Part shown: in pieces, positions 25,354 through 35,564 of the stretch
Position numbering within the stretch: the stretch's first letter is position 1
How the letters are laid out: every line of letters starts with the position of its first letter
Source of the DNA: Bacillus sp. THAF10
GTDB lineage: Bacteria; Bacillota; Bacilli; Bacillales; Bacillaceae_I
Assembly (NCBI RefSeq): GCF_009363695.1
Contig: NZ_CP045403.1
Location: 2,522,001-2,586,000 of the forward strand
Direction of reading: 5' to 3'
Length of the DNA stretch: 64,000 bases
Position numbers and translations under genes: made by a program
Notes under the pieces: generated by a model
The model's input: only the letters and a program-made list of their open reading frames with translations
Database searches by the model: none
Told to the model about the DNA's origin: nothing

Positions 25354-26457
25354 TTATCTTCCGTTACGACGGCTTAGAATATGATGTCCGTTTTGCAGAA
25401 ATTGGCTACGAGAGTTTTTCATGCGCTCGATACGCTCTTCTGCTAAGCGGTCTGCAGCGCGGTATGTTGGGATACCGTCGCGCTTTGCAATTTCGATAAC
25501 TCTTTCAATGTTATCGTAAATTCCTTCTACTTTTTTCATCGCGCGCTCACGGTTGTAGCCGTACAGCTCATCTGCCACGTTGATTACTCCACCAGCATTG
25601 ATTACATAATCAGGAGCGTACACGATACCCATTTCATGGATGATATCTCCGTGTTTTGTATCAAGCAACTGGTTATTTGCGGCACCTGCAATTACTTTTG
25701 CTTTTAATTGTGGAATTGTTTCATCATTAATCGTTGCACCAAGAGCACACGGAGCATAGATGTCGCATTCCACGCTGTAAATGTCATTGATGTCCACAGC
25801 TTTTGCACCGAATTCTTCTACTGCACGATTTACTGCTTCTTTATTGATGTCTGTTACGATTAATTGTGCGCCTTCTTCATGAAGGTGGCGGCAAAGGTTG
25901 AATGCTACGTTACCTACACCTTGAACAGCTACCACTTTTCCTTCTAGAGAATCTGTGCCAAATGCTTCTTTCGCAGCTGCTTTCATCCCACGGTAAACTC
26001 CAAATGCTGTGACAGGAGATGGGTTACCAGAAGAACCGAATGCAGGAGATACTCCTGTAACATAATCTGTTTCTTCATAAATAAGGTCCATGTCCGCTAC
26101 CGTTGTTCCAACATCTTCTGCCGTAATATAGCGACCGTTTAATCCTTGAATATAACGACCGAATGCACGGAACATTTCTTCGTTTTTGTCAGTACGTGGA
26201 TCTCCAATGATAACGGTTTTCCCTCCACCAAGGTTTAACCCTGCTGCAGCATTTTTGTATGTCATTCCTTTTGCAAGTCGAAGCGCATCCTCAATTGCAG
26301 CGCCTTCGTTTGCATATGTCCACATACGTGTTCCACCTAATGCTGGACCTAACGTTGTATCGTGAATTGCGATGATTGCTTTTAAACCTGATTGTTTGTC
26401 CTGACAGATAACTAATTGCTCGTAATCGTAAGTCTCCATATATTTGAAAATTTCCAT
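25354..26457 (-). CDS. bcd: Leucine (branched-chain amino acid) dehydrogenase
   Basis: This NAD-dependent enzyme deaminates leucine, valine and isoleucine to the 2-oxo acids used by the Bkd complex. The 367-residue protein shows the Glu/Leu/Phe/Val dehydrogenase signature [14 protein letters not shown] (catalytic Lys), ALGGTRMW, the dinucleotide fold [30 protein letters not shown], and [14 protein letters not shown] 26457 follows GGGGAGGAA. It lies directly after ptb, in the same order as in B. subtilis. Confidence 0.95.
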   Translation of the reverse strand: MEIFKYMETYDYEQLVICQDKQSGLKAIIAIHDTTLGPALGGTRMWTYANEGAAIEDALRLAKGMTYKNAAAGLNLGGGKTVIIGDPRTDKNEEMFRAFGRYIQGLNGRYITAEDVGTTVADMDLIYEETDYVTGVSPAFGSSGNPSPVTAFGVYRGMKAAAKEAFGTDSLEGKVVAVQGVGNVAFNLCRHLHEEGAQLIVTDINKEAVNRAVEEFGAKAVDINDIYSVECDIYAPCALGATINDETIPQLKAKVIAGAANNQLLDTKHGDIIHEMGIVYAPDYVINAGGVINVADELYGYNRERAMKKVEGIYDNIERVIEIAKRDGIPTYRAADRLAEERIERMKNSRSQFLQNGHHILSRRNGR

Positions 26458-26493
26458 TGTAAATTCCTCCCCAAGTTATAAAAAATTTTAAAA

Positions 26494-27393
26494 TTATTTT
26501 ACAGAGCATACTGCTAGAGCTAATGAGTAGAGTTTACTCTCTGCAGAATCCGCTCTGGATGTTAACACAATTGGTGCTTTTGCGCCGGCGATGATAGCGC
26601 CAACCTTTGCTTTTGCAAAATAGATTAGTGATTTATAGAGAACATTCCCAACTTCAATGGTTGGTACAAATAGAATATCAGCTTGTCCTGCTACTTCACT
26701 CTTAATTCCTTTATGTTCTGCAGCTAGGGCAGAGACTGCATTATCTAGCGCCAAAGGTCCATCTACTATACAATCCTTAATTTGACCACGGTTGTTCATC
26801 TGGGTAAGTAACGCTGCATCCACTGTCGCCTGCATGGTAGGATTCACCACTTCCACTGCAGCGAGTGGGGCAACCTTTGGCATCTCAATCCCAAGTGCAC
26901 GTGCAACCTGTACAGAGTTTTGAACAATTTGCACCTTTTGATTTAAATCAGGCGCAACATTCATGGCTGCATCCGTTACAAAAATTAATTGGTCATAGTC
27001 AGGAACTTCAAATGCAGCAACATGTGAAAGGACACTTCCAGTACGCAAGCCATATTCCTTATTTAATACTTCTTTTAATATAGTCGCAGTAGGAACATTG
27101 CCTTTCATAAGAACACCTGCTTCCCCACTAGAAACGGCCTTTACGGCTAATTCTGATGCTTTTTTCGCTCCATCTACTGAAACTATTTGTAGAGCAGTGT
27201 GCGATGAGTCGATGTTATGTTGCGTTAAAAGTGATTTTATTTTTTCCTCATTCCCAAACAATATAAATGATGCAAGTTGTTTGTTTAGGGCATGAGATAC
27301 TGCTTCAATAACCTCTTCATCCTCCGCTGCCGCAATGGCTACAACCTTCGAGGTAAGCTGGGTTGCTTTGGTGATTAATTCCTCTAGCTTCAT
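26494..27393 (-). CDS. ptb: Phosphate butyryltransferase (branched-chain acyl)
   Basis: Ptb converts acyl-CoA and phosphate to acyl phosphate, the substrate of Buk. The 299-residue protein, the same length as B. subtilis Ptb, belongs to the phosphate acetyl/butyryltransferase family (KGNVPTATILKEVLNKEYGLRTGSVLSHVAAFEVP, ADILFVPTIEVGNVLYKSLIYFAKAKVGAIIAGAKAPIVLTSRADS). I chose ATG 27393 behind AGGAAGGG rather than a GTG eight codons upstream. It is first in the operon, behind an excellent sigma-54 promoter. Confidence 0.94.
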   Translation of the reverse strand: MKLEELITKATQLTSKVVAIAAAEDEEVIEAVSHALNKQLASFILFGNEEKIKSLLTQHNIDSSHTALQIVSVDGAKKASELAVKAVSSGEAGVLMKGNVPTATILKEVLNKEYGLRTGSVLSHVAAFEVPDYDQLIFVTDAAMNVAPDLNQKVQIVQNSVQVARALGIEMPKVAPLAAVEVVNPTMQATVDAALLTQMNNRGQIKDCIVDGPLALDNAVSALAAEHKGIKSEVAGQADILFVPTIEVGNVLYKSLIYFAKAKVGAIIAGAKAPIVLTSRADSAESKLYSLALAVCSVK

Positions 27394-27430
27394 CTTCTCA
27401 ACCCTTCCTTTCTTCACTCAAGTTTCTTTA

Positions 27431-27446
27431 TGCAAGAAGTGTGCCA
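27431..27446 (-). promoter_or_regulatory. Sigma-54 promoter of the ptb-bkd operon
   Basis: In minus orientation TGGCAC-ACTTC-TTGCA matches the -24/-12 consensus with correct spacing, 38 bp before the ptb start. The upstream gene encodes the sigma-54 activator BkdR. Confidence 0.92.
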
Positions 27447-27490
27447 ACACAAAATCCAGTGAAAACGCTTTATTACAGGAGTACAACTAT

Positions 27491-27521
27491 GCAATATCTT
27501 TCATATAATGAAACATGTTGC
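27491..27521. promoter_or_regulatory. Imperfect palindrome, candidate BkdR upstream activating site
   Basis: GCAATATCTTTCAT (27491-27504) and ATGAAACATGTTGC (27508-27521) are inverted with 12 of 14 positions matching around a 3-bp centre. The site lies 45 bp upstream of the -24 element. Confidence 0.6.
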
Positions 27522-27526
27522 ACGCA

Positions 27527-29584
27527 TTATTGTTCAATCGAGAACTTTTCCATCTTGTAATATAAATTCCTGATGGATACTCCGAGTTCTTTTGCAGTTT
27601 TTGTTTTGTTTCCTTTATTCTTCTTCAATGTTTTATTAATTATTTTCGCTTCGTATCCCTCTAGCATTTCCGCAAGTGTTAACTCACTGGAAACAAACTC
27701 TGTTGATTCTTGATTTCGTCTTTCACCATTGGGTCCAGCTAAATCAGGAATATGATCCACATCAATAAAGACTTCATTAAAGTTCATGAATATTACTGCT
27801 CTTCCTAGAACATTTTCGAGCTCTCTTACATTCCCCGGCCAATCATAAGTTGCTAAATGATTGATAGCCCTAGGAGTTAATCCTTCCACATTTCTTCCGT
27901 AATCCTGATTGATTTTCCGTAAAAGATGCTCACTGATTGCCTCAATATCCTCTTTTCTTTTTCGTAAAGGGGGAATATGGATTGGCATGCGGTTTAATCG
28001 ATAGTAGAGATCTTCACGAAAAGAACCCTTTGCTATACCTTTTTCTAGATTCACATTGGTTGCAGCAATCACTCTTACATTGACCGTGATGGCTTTCGTG
28101 CCACCCACGCGGATAATTTCATGTTCCTGTAACACCCTTAGTAGTTTCGCTTGTGTGTTGGCAGATAATTCTCCTATTTCATCAAGAAAAATACTTCCGT
28201 TATTCGCCTCTTCAAAAAGCCCTTTTTTTCCGCCTCTTTTCGCTCCAGAAAACGCGCCTTCTTCATAACCAAACAACTCACTTTCAAGCAAGTTTTCAGA
28301 GAGTGCAGCACAATTCACACGAATAAATTTGTTGTATTTCCGATCACTACCATTATGGATAGCGTGAGCAAACAGTTCTTTACCTGTGCCCGATTCTCCT
28401 CTCAATAATACGGTAGCGGGCGTTTTCGCACCGAGCTTTGCTTGTTCAATCGCCAAGCTCATTTCTTCAGAGGAGCCGATGATATCTTCAAAAGAATATT
28501 TTGCTTCTAAGGTTCTAATAATCTGCCTTGCCCTGTCGAGTTCGTTCGTCAGTGTTTGTATTTCAGAAACATCATGAATGACCCCAACACTGCCCTTAAG
28601 CTTACCGTCCACAATGATTGGTGCCACATTTACGATAACCTCTTTTTTGGCTGGACCAACCTTCAAATTTACTCCCCGAACAGCTCGTCTTGTCTCCAAC
28701 ACCTTCATATGCATGCTGTCGCCCTCTGAAATATCTGTTGTAGCAGGTTTTCCAATCACTTGGTTCTCTTCTAGTCCAGTGAGTTTAGAATACGCAGGGT
28801 TTATCATCAATCCCCGACCATGCTCATCAACGACAGAAATCGCTTCCTCAGAGGACTGAATAATCGCTTGAAGCATGGTTTGAATTCCCTTTAAATTCGT
28901 TACTTCTTCAGCTAAATGCATCACCTCTGTAATATCCTTAAATATCGCAAAGGCCCCAAATACCTTACCATCTTCATCAACAAGCGGAGACCTTGTGGTG
29001 ATGATTTTCTTTCCGTTTTCAAGGAGCATTTCTTTGTTCTTTTCCACTTTCTTACTATGTATCACATCTAGTAGTCTGCTTGTTGGGACATTCTCTAAAA
29101 TGTGTTTTCCAAGCATTCGTTCTTTTTTAATACCAACAATTTTTTCTGCACTTTTGTTATAGATAATCACTTTGCCAGATTGGTCTATAACCATTAAACC
29201 ATCATGCAGTAAATTAAAAATCAAATCCCGTTTATGGGATTCATATTTCATTTTCGAAATTAACTCTTCCTTTTCTTCTACTAGCGTTGCCGTGATGTGT
29301 GCAACTGTTCCTGGAACGAGTACGGTTTTTTTAGCTTTTCTATCTCGAATTTCCCGAAATACTTCTTCTGAACCGGTTGCTTCGATAATGATATCGATTT
29401 TTTCAGATAAAAAATCCTTCCAATCTTTTCCGGTTTTTATCCCCATTCCTTGAGCCATCTCTAACCCTGGCGCACGGTCATTAATATCTACTACCGCCAA
29501 AAGGTTAAACATCCCAGAATGCGTTAACATTTTTAAAAGCGCAGAACCACCTTTACCAGCACCAACCACTAATACCGACTGCAT
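27527..29584 (-). CDS. bkdR: Sigma-54-dependent activator BkdR
   Basis: BkdR activates the bkd operon with RNA polymerase carrying SigL. The 685 residues have an N-terminal Rossmann-like domain ([18 protein letters not shown], about 1-110), two PAS domains (about 115-225 and 235-345), a AAA+ domain with Walker [29 protein letters not shown], Walker [12 protein letters not shown] and the R-finger region, then a Fis-type HTH ([27 protein letters not shown]). The sigma-54 contact loop reads GAFSGA where most activators have GAFTGA. The gene is directly upstream of and co-directional with the operon it controls. Confidence 0.95.
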   Translation of the reverse strand: MQSVLVVGAGKGGSALLKMLTHSGMFNLLAVVDINDRAPGLEMAQGMGIKTGKDWKDFLSEKIDIIIEATGSEEVFREIRDRKAKKTVLVPGTVAHITATLVEEKEELISKMKYESHKRDLIFNLLHDGLMVIDQSGKVIIYNKSAEKIVGIKKERMLGKHILENVPTSRLLDVIHSKKVEKNKEMLLENGKKIITTRSPLVDEDGKVFGAFAIFKDITEVMHLAEEVTNLKGIQTMLQAIIQSSEEAISVVDEHGRGLMINPAYSKLTGLEENQVIGKPATTDISEGDSMHMKVLETRRAVRGVNLKVGPAKKEVIVNVAPIIVDGKLKGSVGVIHDVSEIQTLTNELDRARQIIRTLEAKYSFEDIIGSSEEMSLAIEQAKLGAKTPATVLLRGESGTGKELFAHAIHNGSDRKYNKFIRVNCAALSENLLESELFGYEEGAFSGAKRGGKKGLFEEANNGSIFLDEIGELSANTQAKLLRVLQEHEIIRVGGTKAITVNVRVIAATNVNLEKGIAKGSFREDLYYRLNRMPIHIPPLRKRKEDIEAISEHLLRKINQDYGRNVEGLTPRAINHLATYDWPGNVRELENVLGRAVIFMNFNEVFIDVDHIPDLAGPNGERRNQESTEFVSSELTLAEMLEGYEAKIINKTLKKNKGNKTKTAKELGVSIRNLYYKMEKFSIEQ

Positions 29585-29713
29585 AATAAACCCCTTTATC
29601 TTTTTTCAAGTTCATTCGAATTGAAAGAAAATTCACAGTGTTCACGTAAAGGTGTGAAATTTCTTGCACACTTTTATCTTAAATGTTTTTCCTCTGTCTT
29701 GCAAGACAATTTC

Positions 29714-29722
29714 TGCTATAAT
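29714..29722 (+). promoter_or_regulatory. Extended -10 promoter of yqzF
   Basis: TGCTATAAT is a consensus extended -10, 36 bp before the plus-strand start at 29758. The -35 is poor, as is common for this class. Confidence 0.6.
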
Positions 29723-29757
29723 GTAAGCGAACGTGTCGAAAGTGAGGATATACAGGT

Positions 29758-29991
29758 ATGCAGCGATTAATAGCGTTAATTATATTATTAATTCCAGGAA
29801 TCATTGCCGTTTACGGTATCAAGCTGATGAGAGATATGGTTTTTAATATCCCTCACCCACTCATTCCAAGTTTAACCCTCCAATTTTTGATTGGATTAAT
29901 CTTCTTCTTAGTGGGTCTTTGGTTTGTAGCTGGTTTTATCTTTTACCGTGACAAAAAACAAAGCAAAGTTCAAAAACGATTTCAAAAATAA
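29758..29991 (+). CDS. yqzF: Small membrane protein YqzF (DUF2627 family)
   Basis: The 77-residue protein has two hydrophobic spans (about 4-23 and 40-62) and a basic C-terminus (RDKKQSKVQKRFQK). It matches in size and map position the B. subtilis YqzF gene beside bkdR. It is one of few plus-strand genes here, transcribed alone between an extended -10 promoter and a strong terminator. Function is unknown. Confidence 0.85.
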   Translation: MQRLIALIILLIPGIIAVYGIKLMRDMVFNIPHPLIPSLTLQFLIGLIFFLVGLWFVAGFIFYRDKKQSKVQKRFQK

Positions 29992-30009
29992 ATGAAAAAA
30001 ACTGCAAAC

Positions 30010-30045
30010 AAAAAAGCTTGGGTGCAAAATACCCAAGCTTTTTTA
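30010..30045 (+). terminator. Terminator of yqzF
   Basis: AAAAAAGCTTGGGT pairs with ACCCAAGCTTTTTT around gcaaaat. Confidence 0.92.
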
Positions 30046-30174
30046 TATTTATCTCCTCAACTTCTTCACTCGCTAGGGGAACTACTTACACCTTGTTTAA
30101 ATATTTATCCTTGAAATTAGTTGCATATTACCCAACTGGTTCCATGTTATTTCGTTACATGAGGTAAATCCTTT

Positions 30175-30909
30175 TCAATTGATTTTTAAACTATTTTTTA
30201 GTTGAACAGCTCTTCGAGGGTAGTCAGTGAAAAAGCCCGATATTCTTTCTTGAAAAAGCCGCTTCATTGTTTTTTCATCATTCACTGTAAACGGCCGAAC
30301 CTTCACATTATTTTCTAAGGCTTGCTTTATCACATTAGAAGGTGCTGCCTTAATATGAGGATGAATCCCATTTGCTCCTACCCATTTCGTATATTCCCAT
30401 GGCTTAAAAATTCCCTCCATATATAACACTGCCTTTTCAATGGAAGGTGCAAGAGTATGTAAGCGAGCAATACTAAAATGATTAAAGCTAGAAAATATAA
30501 TAAGGTGTTCAACTTGATATTTTTCAATCAAATCCAAGACTTTTTCTTCTAGACCTGGATAAGGAACGATACCATTTTTCAATTCGATGTTGACCAATGT
30601 TTGTTTGCGAGCAGCCCATTCTAACACTTCTTCAAGAGTGGGTATTTGGGCATGTTCAAACTGTTTTTTAAACTTGTGAACGGCATTTAATGCTTGAAGC
30701 TCCTTTAAGGTGAGATCCTTTACGAAGCCTTTTCCATCTGTGGTTCGATTTACTTTTTCATCATGAATTACAACAGGTACTCCATCCTTTGAAAGCTGTA
30801 CATCTAACTCAATTCCATCAGCACCATCAATAAATGCTTGCTGAAAACTAAGCATCGTATTTTCAGGATGTGTACCAGCAGCTCCACGATGTCCAAATAT
30901 TTTTGTCAT
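30175..30909 (-). CDS. Glycerophosphodiester phosphodiesterase (YqiK/GlpQ family)
   Basis: GDPD-family enzymes hydrolyse glycerophosphodiesters to glycerol 3-phosphate and an alcohol. The 244-residue protein has the TIM-barrel motifs FGHRGAAGTHPENTMLSFQQAFIDGADGIELDVQLSKDGVPVVIHD (two catalytic His and metal-binding Glu/Asp) and VNIELKNG. No signal peptide is present, so it is probably cytoplasmic, unlike secreted GlpQ. It corresponds in position to B. subtilis yqiK. It is a single gene. Confidence 0.9.
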   Translation of the reverse strand: MTKIFGHRGAAGTHPENTMLSFQQAFIDGADGIELDVQLSKDGVPVVIHDEKVNRTTDGKGFVKDLTLKELQALNAVHKFKKQFEHAQIPTLEEVLEWAARKQTLVNIELKNGIVPYPGLEEKVLDLIEKYQVEHLIIFSSFNHFSIARLHTLAPSIEKAVLYMEGIFKPWEYTKWVGANGIHPHIKAAPSNVIKQALENNVKVRPFTVNDEKTMKRLFQERISGFFTDYPRRAVQLKNSLKIN

Positions 30910-31011
30910 TACATCACCCTCTTTTTAACCATTAAGATATAGCAAGTCAGAAAAAATTGTCAAGTTACGTATATTTTAGTAAAATCGATTATTGTAAGTG
31001 AGGTGAAAGGA

Positions 31012-31164
31012 ATGCGACCACTTCAAATCTCTGCAGAAACTGCACAAAGGCTTGCGAAAGCTCTGGATATCCCTTTAGAGCAAGTAATGCACTTACCTCA
31101 ACATATTCTTGTTCAAAAGCTAGTGGAAATAGAACGTCAAGAGGCAAAAGATAAAAATAAGTAA
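31012..31164 (+). CDS. Small YycC-like protein
   Basis: A 50-codon gene: ATG 31012 follows AGGTGAAAGGA, and the stop at 31164 is directly followed by a strong terminator. It encodes MRPLQISAETAQRLAKALDI, then PLEQVMHLPQHILVQKLVEI and a basic tail. This resembles the short YycC family of Bacillaceae, whose function is unknown. It is predicted soluble and helical. It lies between glpQ-like and spo0A, on the opposite strand to both. Confidence 0.8.
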   Translation: MRPLQISAETAQRLAKALDIPLEQVMHLPQHILVQKLVEIERQEAKDKNK

Positions 31165-31175
31165 CAGCAATAGGG

Positions 31176-31208
31176 AAACCCAACATGCGAAGAACATGTT
31201 GGGTTTTT
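31176..31208. terminator. Shared terminator between the YycC-like gene and spo0A
   Basis: AAACCCAACATG and its complement surround cgaagaa. T and A runs on either side let it serve both converging genes. Confidence 0.88.
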
Positions 31209-31232
31209 AATTCTCCTTTAATTCTTACTATC

Positions 31233-32027
31233 TCAAGAAGCTCTATGCTCTAAGCGCAGTTTATCAGCAACCATCGCAATGAATTCTGAATTTGTCGGTT
31301 TTGCCTTAGACATAGAAACCGTGTATCCAAAGAGAGAAGAAATGCTATCAATATTTCCACGTGACCAGGCTACTTCTATAGCATGTCGAATGGCACGCTC
31401 GACTCTGCTTGCAGTGGTATTGTATTTCTTCGCAATATCCGGATAAAGAACTTTCGTAATGGAACCGAGTAGCTCAATATCGTTATATACCATTGAAATG
31501 GCTTCTCGTAAGTATAGATAACCTTTAATATGAGCAGGAACTCCAATTTCATGAATAATGCTCGTGATGTTCGCGTCTAGGTTTTTCCCTTTAGACTCTG
31601 AGCCGGACGAACGGATGGATGAAGATGCACCAGTTCTCTTCAAAATAGGAGAAGACTTTCCGCTAACTTGACGGATGTTGCTCACAAGATTCTCCATATC
31701 GAAAGGCTTTAAGATAAAATAAGAAGCACCAAGATCTACTGCTTTTTTCGTAACATCTTCCTGACCGAAAGCTGTTAACATGATAACATTTGGTGACTTA
31801 TCTAAATTTAGGGAGCGCATTTTTTCCAACACACCTAATCCATCTAAATGAGGCATGATAATATCAAGCACTAATACATCAGGACTCTTATCTTGGAGCA
31901 ACTGAAGACACTCTTGACCGTTATGAGCAATCCCTACCACTTCCATGTCCTCTTGTGCTGAAATATACTCTTCTAAAAGACCTACTAATTCACGATTGTC
32001 ATCCACAATACATACTTTAATTTTCAT
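31233..32027 (-). CDS. spo0A: Sporulation master regulator Spo0A
   Basis: Spo0A receives phosphate from the phosphorelay and switches the cell into sporulation. The 264-residue protein has a receiver domain with acidic pocket DDN (9-11), phospho-acceptor Asp55 ([13 protein letters not shown]) and KPFDMEN, a linker, and the conserved DNA-binding domain ([65 protein letters not shown]). ATG 32027 follows GAGGAGGA. 0A boxes upstream indicate autoregulation. Position after spoIVB and recN matches B. subtilis. Confidence 0.98.
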   Translation of the reverse strand: MKIKVCIVDDNRELVGLLEEYISAQEDMEVVGIAHNGQECLQLLQDKSPDVLVLDIIMPHLDGLGVLEKMRSLNLDKSPNVIMLTAFGQEDVTKKAVDLGASYFILKPFDMENLVSNIRQVSGKSSPILKRTGASSSIRSSGSESKGKNLDANITSIIHEIGVPAHIKGYLYLREAISMVYNDIELLGSITKVLYPDIAKKYNTTASRVERAIRHAIEVAWSRGNIDSISSLFGYTVSMSKAKPTNSEFIAMVADKLRLEHRAS

Positions 32028-32178
32028 TTACTTGTATCCTCCTCAGTCCCTATACTTTCTTTCATTTCCTAGCTATATATGCTTTGCTGACAATAAAAAC
32101 CATGTTGTTAAAAAACAAGGTTCCAGCTTTGCGAAAAATACAGCCAAATACCCCTTAAATTTTATTCTAAATGTTTAA

Positions 32179-32314
32179 TTCGACAATGCAATAACATTTC
32201 CTTTAAAAAATTGAAAAAACCTAAAAAATATTATAAAATCTTTATTTTTCTCCAGATTCCTTCGTTTTTCGACTTAATCCGCATATAATTACATATTATG
32301 GTGTTTTTGTCGAA
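32179..32314. promoter_or_regulatory. Three candidate 0A boxes between spo0A and spoIVB
   Basis: ATTGTCGAA (minus, 32179-32187), AAGTCGAAAA (minus, 32266-32275) and TTTGTCGAA (plus, 32306-32314) resemble the Spo0A box TTTGTCRAA. They lie 150-290 bp upstream of spo0A, comparable to the three boxes in B. subtilis. The rest of the 342-bp gap is AT-rich leader and the spoIVB terminator. Confidence 0.6.
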
Positions 32315-32347
32315 AAATCTTTATTAATCTATCATAACGCACTCCAC

Positions 32348-32381
32348 AAAAAAAAGCGAGCTTAGAATTTCAGCTCACTTT
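32348..32381 (-). terminator. Terminator of spoIVB
   Basis: AAAGTGAGCT pairs with AGCTCGCTTT and is followed by a T run in minus orientation. It overlaps the spoIVB stop codon. Confidence 0.85.
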
Positions 32382-33662
32382 CTTTTCTTTTTTATAAATA
32401 TCAATACCCGCTTCATTTAACATCCATTCAATATGGACACCATATCCACTTGTTGGATCGTTAACAAAAACATGGGTGACTGCTCCAATCACTTTTCCAT
32501 TTTGAATTATTGGACTTCCACTCATCCCTTGCACAATCCCACCTGTTTTATCTAAAAGTTTAGGATCGGTGATTTTAATTACCATTCCTTTTGTAGCAGG
32601 GAACTTTTGTGGAATGCTACTTACTACTTCCACATCAAATTCTTCTACTTTGTCCCCTTCCACAACGGTAAATATTTTAGCTGGACCTTCTTTTACTTCA
32701 GAAGAAAGGGCAATTGGAAGCTTTTTATCCAATATTCCATTTTGTATATCGTTATGAAGGGTACCGAATATCCCAAATGGGCTATTTCTAGAAATGTCAC
32801 CAATTGCTGTACGGTCTTTAGAGAATCTTGCAAGTTTTTCACCCGGTACACCGTTACTTCCTTTATCAATCGATGTGACAGTGGAACGAACAATTTGACC
32901 ATCCTGAACAATAATTGGTTTTTTCGTATCCATATCTGAAATTACATGGCCAAGTGCACCGTATTTCATGGTTATGGGATCATAAAACGTCATTGTTCCA
33001 ATTCCTGCAGCAGAATCCCTAATATAAAGGCCTATTCTAAAGGAACTTTCCTGCTTATCTTTTAATGGGATAAGTTTTGTCTTAATGGATTGATTTTCAC
33101 GGGTAATGACCACGTCTAACGGCTTTCCTGTTTTTCCTGATTCTTGAACAAAGGGAGCAACGTCGCTCATTTGTTCGATACTCTTACCGTTGATTTTTGT
33201 GATAATGTCACCAACTTGAATTCCTGCAATTTCGCCAGGAGATTTCTTGCCTTTTTCCGTATCCACTTGATGGTGCCCTACAACAAGAACACCTAACGTA
33301 TTAAGTTTTACACCGATGGATTGCCCACCTGGGTATACATAGTATTTTGGGATGACATCAACATTTACTTGTTTGACTGGAATTCCTGCGAGTTCTAAAA
33401 CAACGTTACCTTCACCGGCCTGTTTCCCGTTGAACCCGATTGTTTTGTCTGCTGTTTGGATACTTAGGGGTGTAACAGAAGCTTCGCTATTCATCTTTGC
33501 AGTCACCGGAATGGATGACTGGAAATGTAATCCTTGTCCTTCAAACATCGTTAAATTGTTTGGGATTTGGACATACTCTTTAAATGGTTGACTTACACAT
33601 AATACCATGACTGAAACAAGGAGAAATACACCAACAATTTTTCTAATAATATCTTCTCTCAA
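32370..33662 (-). CDS. spoIVB: SpoIVB intramembrane-signalling serine peptidase
   Basis: SpoIVB is made in the forespore, is secreted across the inner forespore membrane, and triggers SpoIVFB processing of pro-sigma-K. The 430-residue S55-family protease has an N-terminal membrane anchor ([15 protein letters not shown], about 9-24), a PDZ domain ([11 protein letters not shown] to [15 protein letters not shown], about 125-200) and the protease domain with LGHVISD (His) and [14 protein letters not shown] (catalytic Ser). The start is TTG at 33662, nine bases after GAGGAGAG; no suitable ATG exists. Confidence 0.95.
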   Translation of the reverse strand: MREDIIRKIVGVFLLVSVMVLCVSQPFKEYVQIPNNLTMFEGQGLHFQSSIPVTAKMNSEASVTPLSIQTADKTIGFNGKQAGEGNVVLELAGIPVKQVNVDVIPKYYVYPGGQSIGVKLNTLGVLVVGHHQVDTEKGKKSPGEIAGIQVGDIITKINGKSIEQMSDVAPFVQESGKTGKPLDVVITRENQSIKTKLIPLKDKQESSFRIGLYIRDSAAGIGTMTFYDPITMKYGALGHVISDMDTKKPIIVQDGQIVRSTVTSIDKGSNGVPGEKLARFSKDRTAIGDISRNSPFGIFGTLHNDIQNGILDKKLPIALSSEVKEGPAKIFTVVEGDKVEEFDVEVVSSIPQKFPATKGMVIKITDPKLLDKTGGIVQGMSGSPIIQNGKVIGAVTHVFVNDPTSGYGVHIEWMLNEAGIDIYKKEKKVS

Positions 33663-33806
33663 ACTTTTTCACTCTCCTCGCTCCTATCCCACACCATTCA
33701 TGGCTACATTATATAATTTTGCCTTGTCAGGCCACATTTATAACACCTTGATCAATAAAAAAAGTACCCTTTATGGATAGTTATGTTAGGTATAGCGCAA
33801 AACAGT

Positions 33807-33837
33807 AAAAAACCGCTGCACTTAGGTGCAACGGTTT
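33807..33837 (-). terminator. Terminator of recN
   Basis: AAACCGTTGCACC pairs with GTGCAGCGGTTT and is followed by TTTTTAC in minus orientation, abutting the recN stop. Confidence 0.87.
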
Positions 33838-35543
33838 CAAGGCTGTTTGATGCTTCCAGCGATTTCTAGAAGCTCACGTGCATGTTCTTTTGTTAGGGAG
33901 GTAATTTCCACTCCAGATATCATGCGGCCAATTTCGCTGATTTTTTCATCTTTATTTAATTCACTAACCTTAGTTTTTGTTCTTTCACCAGATACTTCCT
34001 TGCTGATAAACAAATGTGTATCAGACATGGCAGCGACCTGCGGAAGATGGGAAATACAAAGAACTTGGGAATCCACTGAAACCTGATAAATCTTTTCTGC
34101 AATAGCTTGGGCCACACGACCACTAACCCCTGTATCCACTTCATCAAAAATAATCGAGGTAACACCCTGATGCTTGGAAAAGATGCTTTTGATCGCAAGC
34201 ATGATTCGCGATAATTCTCCACCTGAAGCCACCTTTGCCATTGGCTTTAATGGTTCCCCTGGGTTGGTTGTTAAGTAAAACTCCACGACGTCTACTCCAT
34301 TTTTTGAAAATGAAAATTCATCTGTACTTTTATTGATACGACTTTCGATATTAACATCAAAAATAGCTTTTTCTAAATACAAATCCTTAAGCTCTTTATG
34401 GATGCTTTTCATCAGTTTCTGCGCAGCTTTCCTACGAGCATCTGTTAGTGTTTTTGCTTCTAATAAAAGGTCTTCCTTTAGAGAATGTAGCGATTGTTGA
34501 AGCTGATGGATATGAGAATCTCTGTTTTGTAAGGTTTCGAGCTCTTCCTCAATTTTTGCACCATACTCCAACACTTCAGCAACGGTACTTCCATACTTTC
34601 GTTTCAGCTGTTTAATTTCGTTAAGCCTGCTCTCGATAAAGTCAAGACGGTTAGGATCATATTCAAGCTGGTCTATATCATCTCTAATTTTGTAGGAAAG
34701 CTCTTCTAATTGATAAAAGGCATTGGAAATCACCTCGTTAATATCCTTTAACTCGGAATCAATTTCCTCTAAACCCTCTGATTCAGACATAGCTTGACCG
34801 ACCCAATCCAGGCCCTTTTGCTCCCCACGAAGTGCATGGTAGCAGTTGTTTAATGACTGGTATAAGCGTTCATAGTTACTAATTTTCTTTCGTTCTGCAA
34901 GTAGTTCCTCTTCTTCATTTATATTAAGCTCCGCCTTGTTTATTTCTTCTGCTTGAAATTGCAACAGGTCAAGGCGGTGAGCCATTTTTTGCTCATTATC
35001 CGTCAGCTCAAGCAGACGTTTTTCCACATCTTTATATGTATCGTATACTTCTGAATAGGATTGAAGTTCCTTTTGGACACTTTTCCCTCCATATTGATCT
35101 AAAAGAGGCAGATGTAGATCAGCATCCATTAACTCTTGGTGCTCATGCTGCCCATGAATATCAACAAGGGTTTGTCCCACTTCTCGTAATAAAGCGATGG
35201 TAACAAGCTTTCCGTTGACTCGGCAAACGCTTTTTCCACTCGCATGAATTTCTCTTCGTAGCACAACCATGCTGTCATCTATATCAATGCCAAGTTCCCC
35301 GCAAACATGATAGGCTGGATGACTCTCATCTTCCAAAAGGAATAAACCTTCCAGTTCTGCTCTTTTTTCACCAAAGCGGACATATTCATGAGAACCTCGC
35401 CCGCCCGCAAGTAAGTGAATCGCATCAATGATAATGGATTTCCCAGCTCCTGTTTCACCCGTTAATACGGTTAAACCTTTTTCAAAGGATATAGAGAGAG
35501 ATTCTATAATAGCAAAATTTTTGATTGTCAATTCAGCAATCAT
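33837..35543 (-). CDS. recN: DNA repair SMC-like ATPase RecN
   Basis: RecN acts early in double-strand break repair. The 568-residue protein starts with MIAELTIKNFAIIESLSISFEKGLTVLTGETGAGKSIIIDAIHLL (Walker A about 30-37), has long coiled coils in the middle (about 155-365), then the ABC signature ASGGELSRIMLAIKSI and Walker B SIIFDEVDTGVSG. It is normal length. It follows argR by 21 bp on the same strand, as in B. subtilis, and a terminator abuts its stop. Confidence 0.96.
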   Translation of the reverse strand: MIAELTIKNFAIIESLSISFEKGLTVLTGETGAGKSIIIDAIHLLAGGRGSHEYVRFGEKRAELEGLFLLEDESHPAYHVCGELGIDIDDSMVVLRREIHASGKSVCRVNGKLVTIALLREVGQTLVDIHGQHEHQELMDADLHLPLLDQYGGKSVQKELQSYSEVYDTYKDVEKRLLELTDNEQKMAHRLDLLQFQAEEINKAELNINEEEELLAERKKISNYERLYQSLNNCYHALRGEQKGLDWVGQAMSESEGLEEIDSELKDINEVISNAFYQLEELSYKIRDDIDQLEYDPNRLDFIESRLNEIKQLKRKYGSTVAEVLEYGAKIEEELETLQNRDSHIHQLQQSLHSLKEDLLLEAKTLTDARRKAAQKLMKSIHKELKDLYLEKAIFDVNIESRINKSTDEFSFSKNGVDVVEFYLTTNPGEPLKPMAKVASGGELSRIMLAIKSIFSKHQGVTSIIFDEVDTGVSGRVAQAIAEKIYQVSVDSQVLCISHLPQVAAMSDTHLFISKEVSGERTKTKVSELNKDEKISEIGRMISGVEITSLTKEHARELLEIAGSIKQP

Positions 35544-35564
35544 TTCATCACGTCCTCAAGTGGT

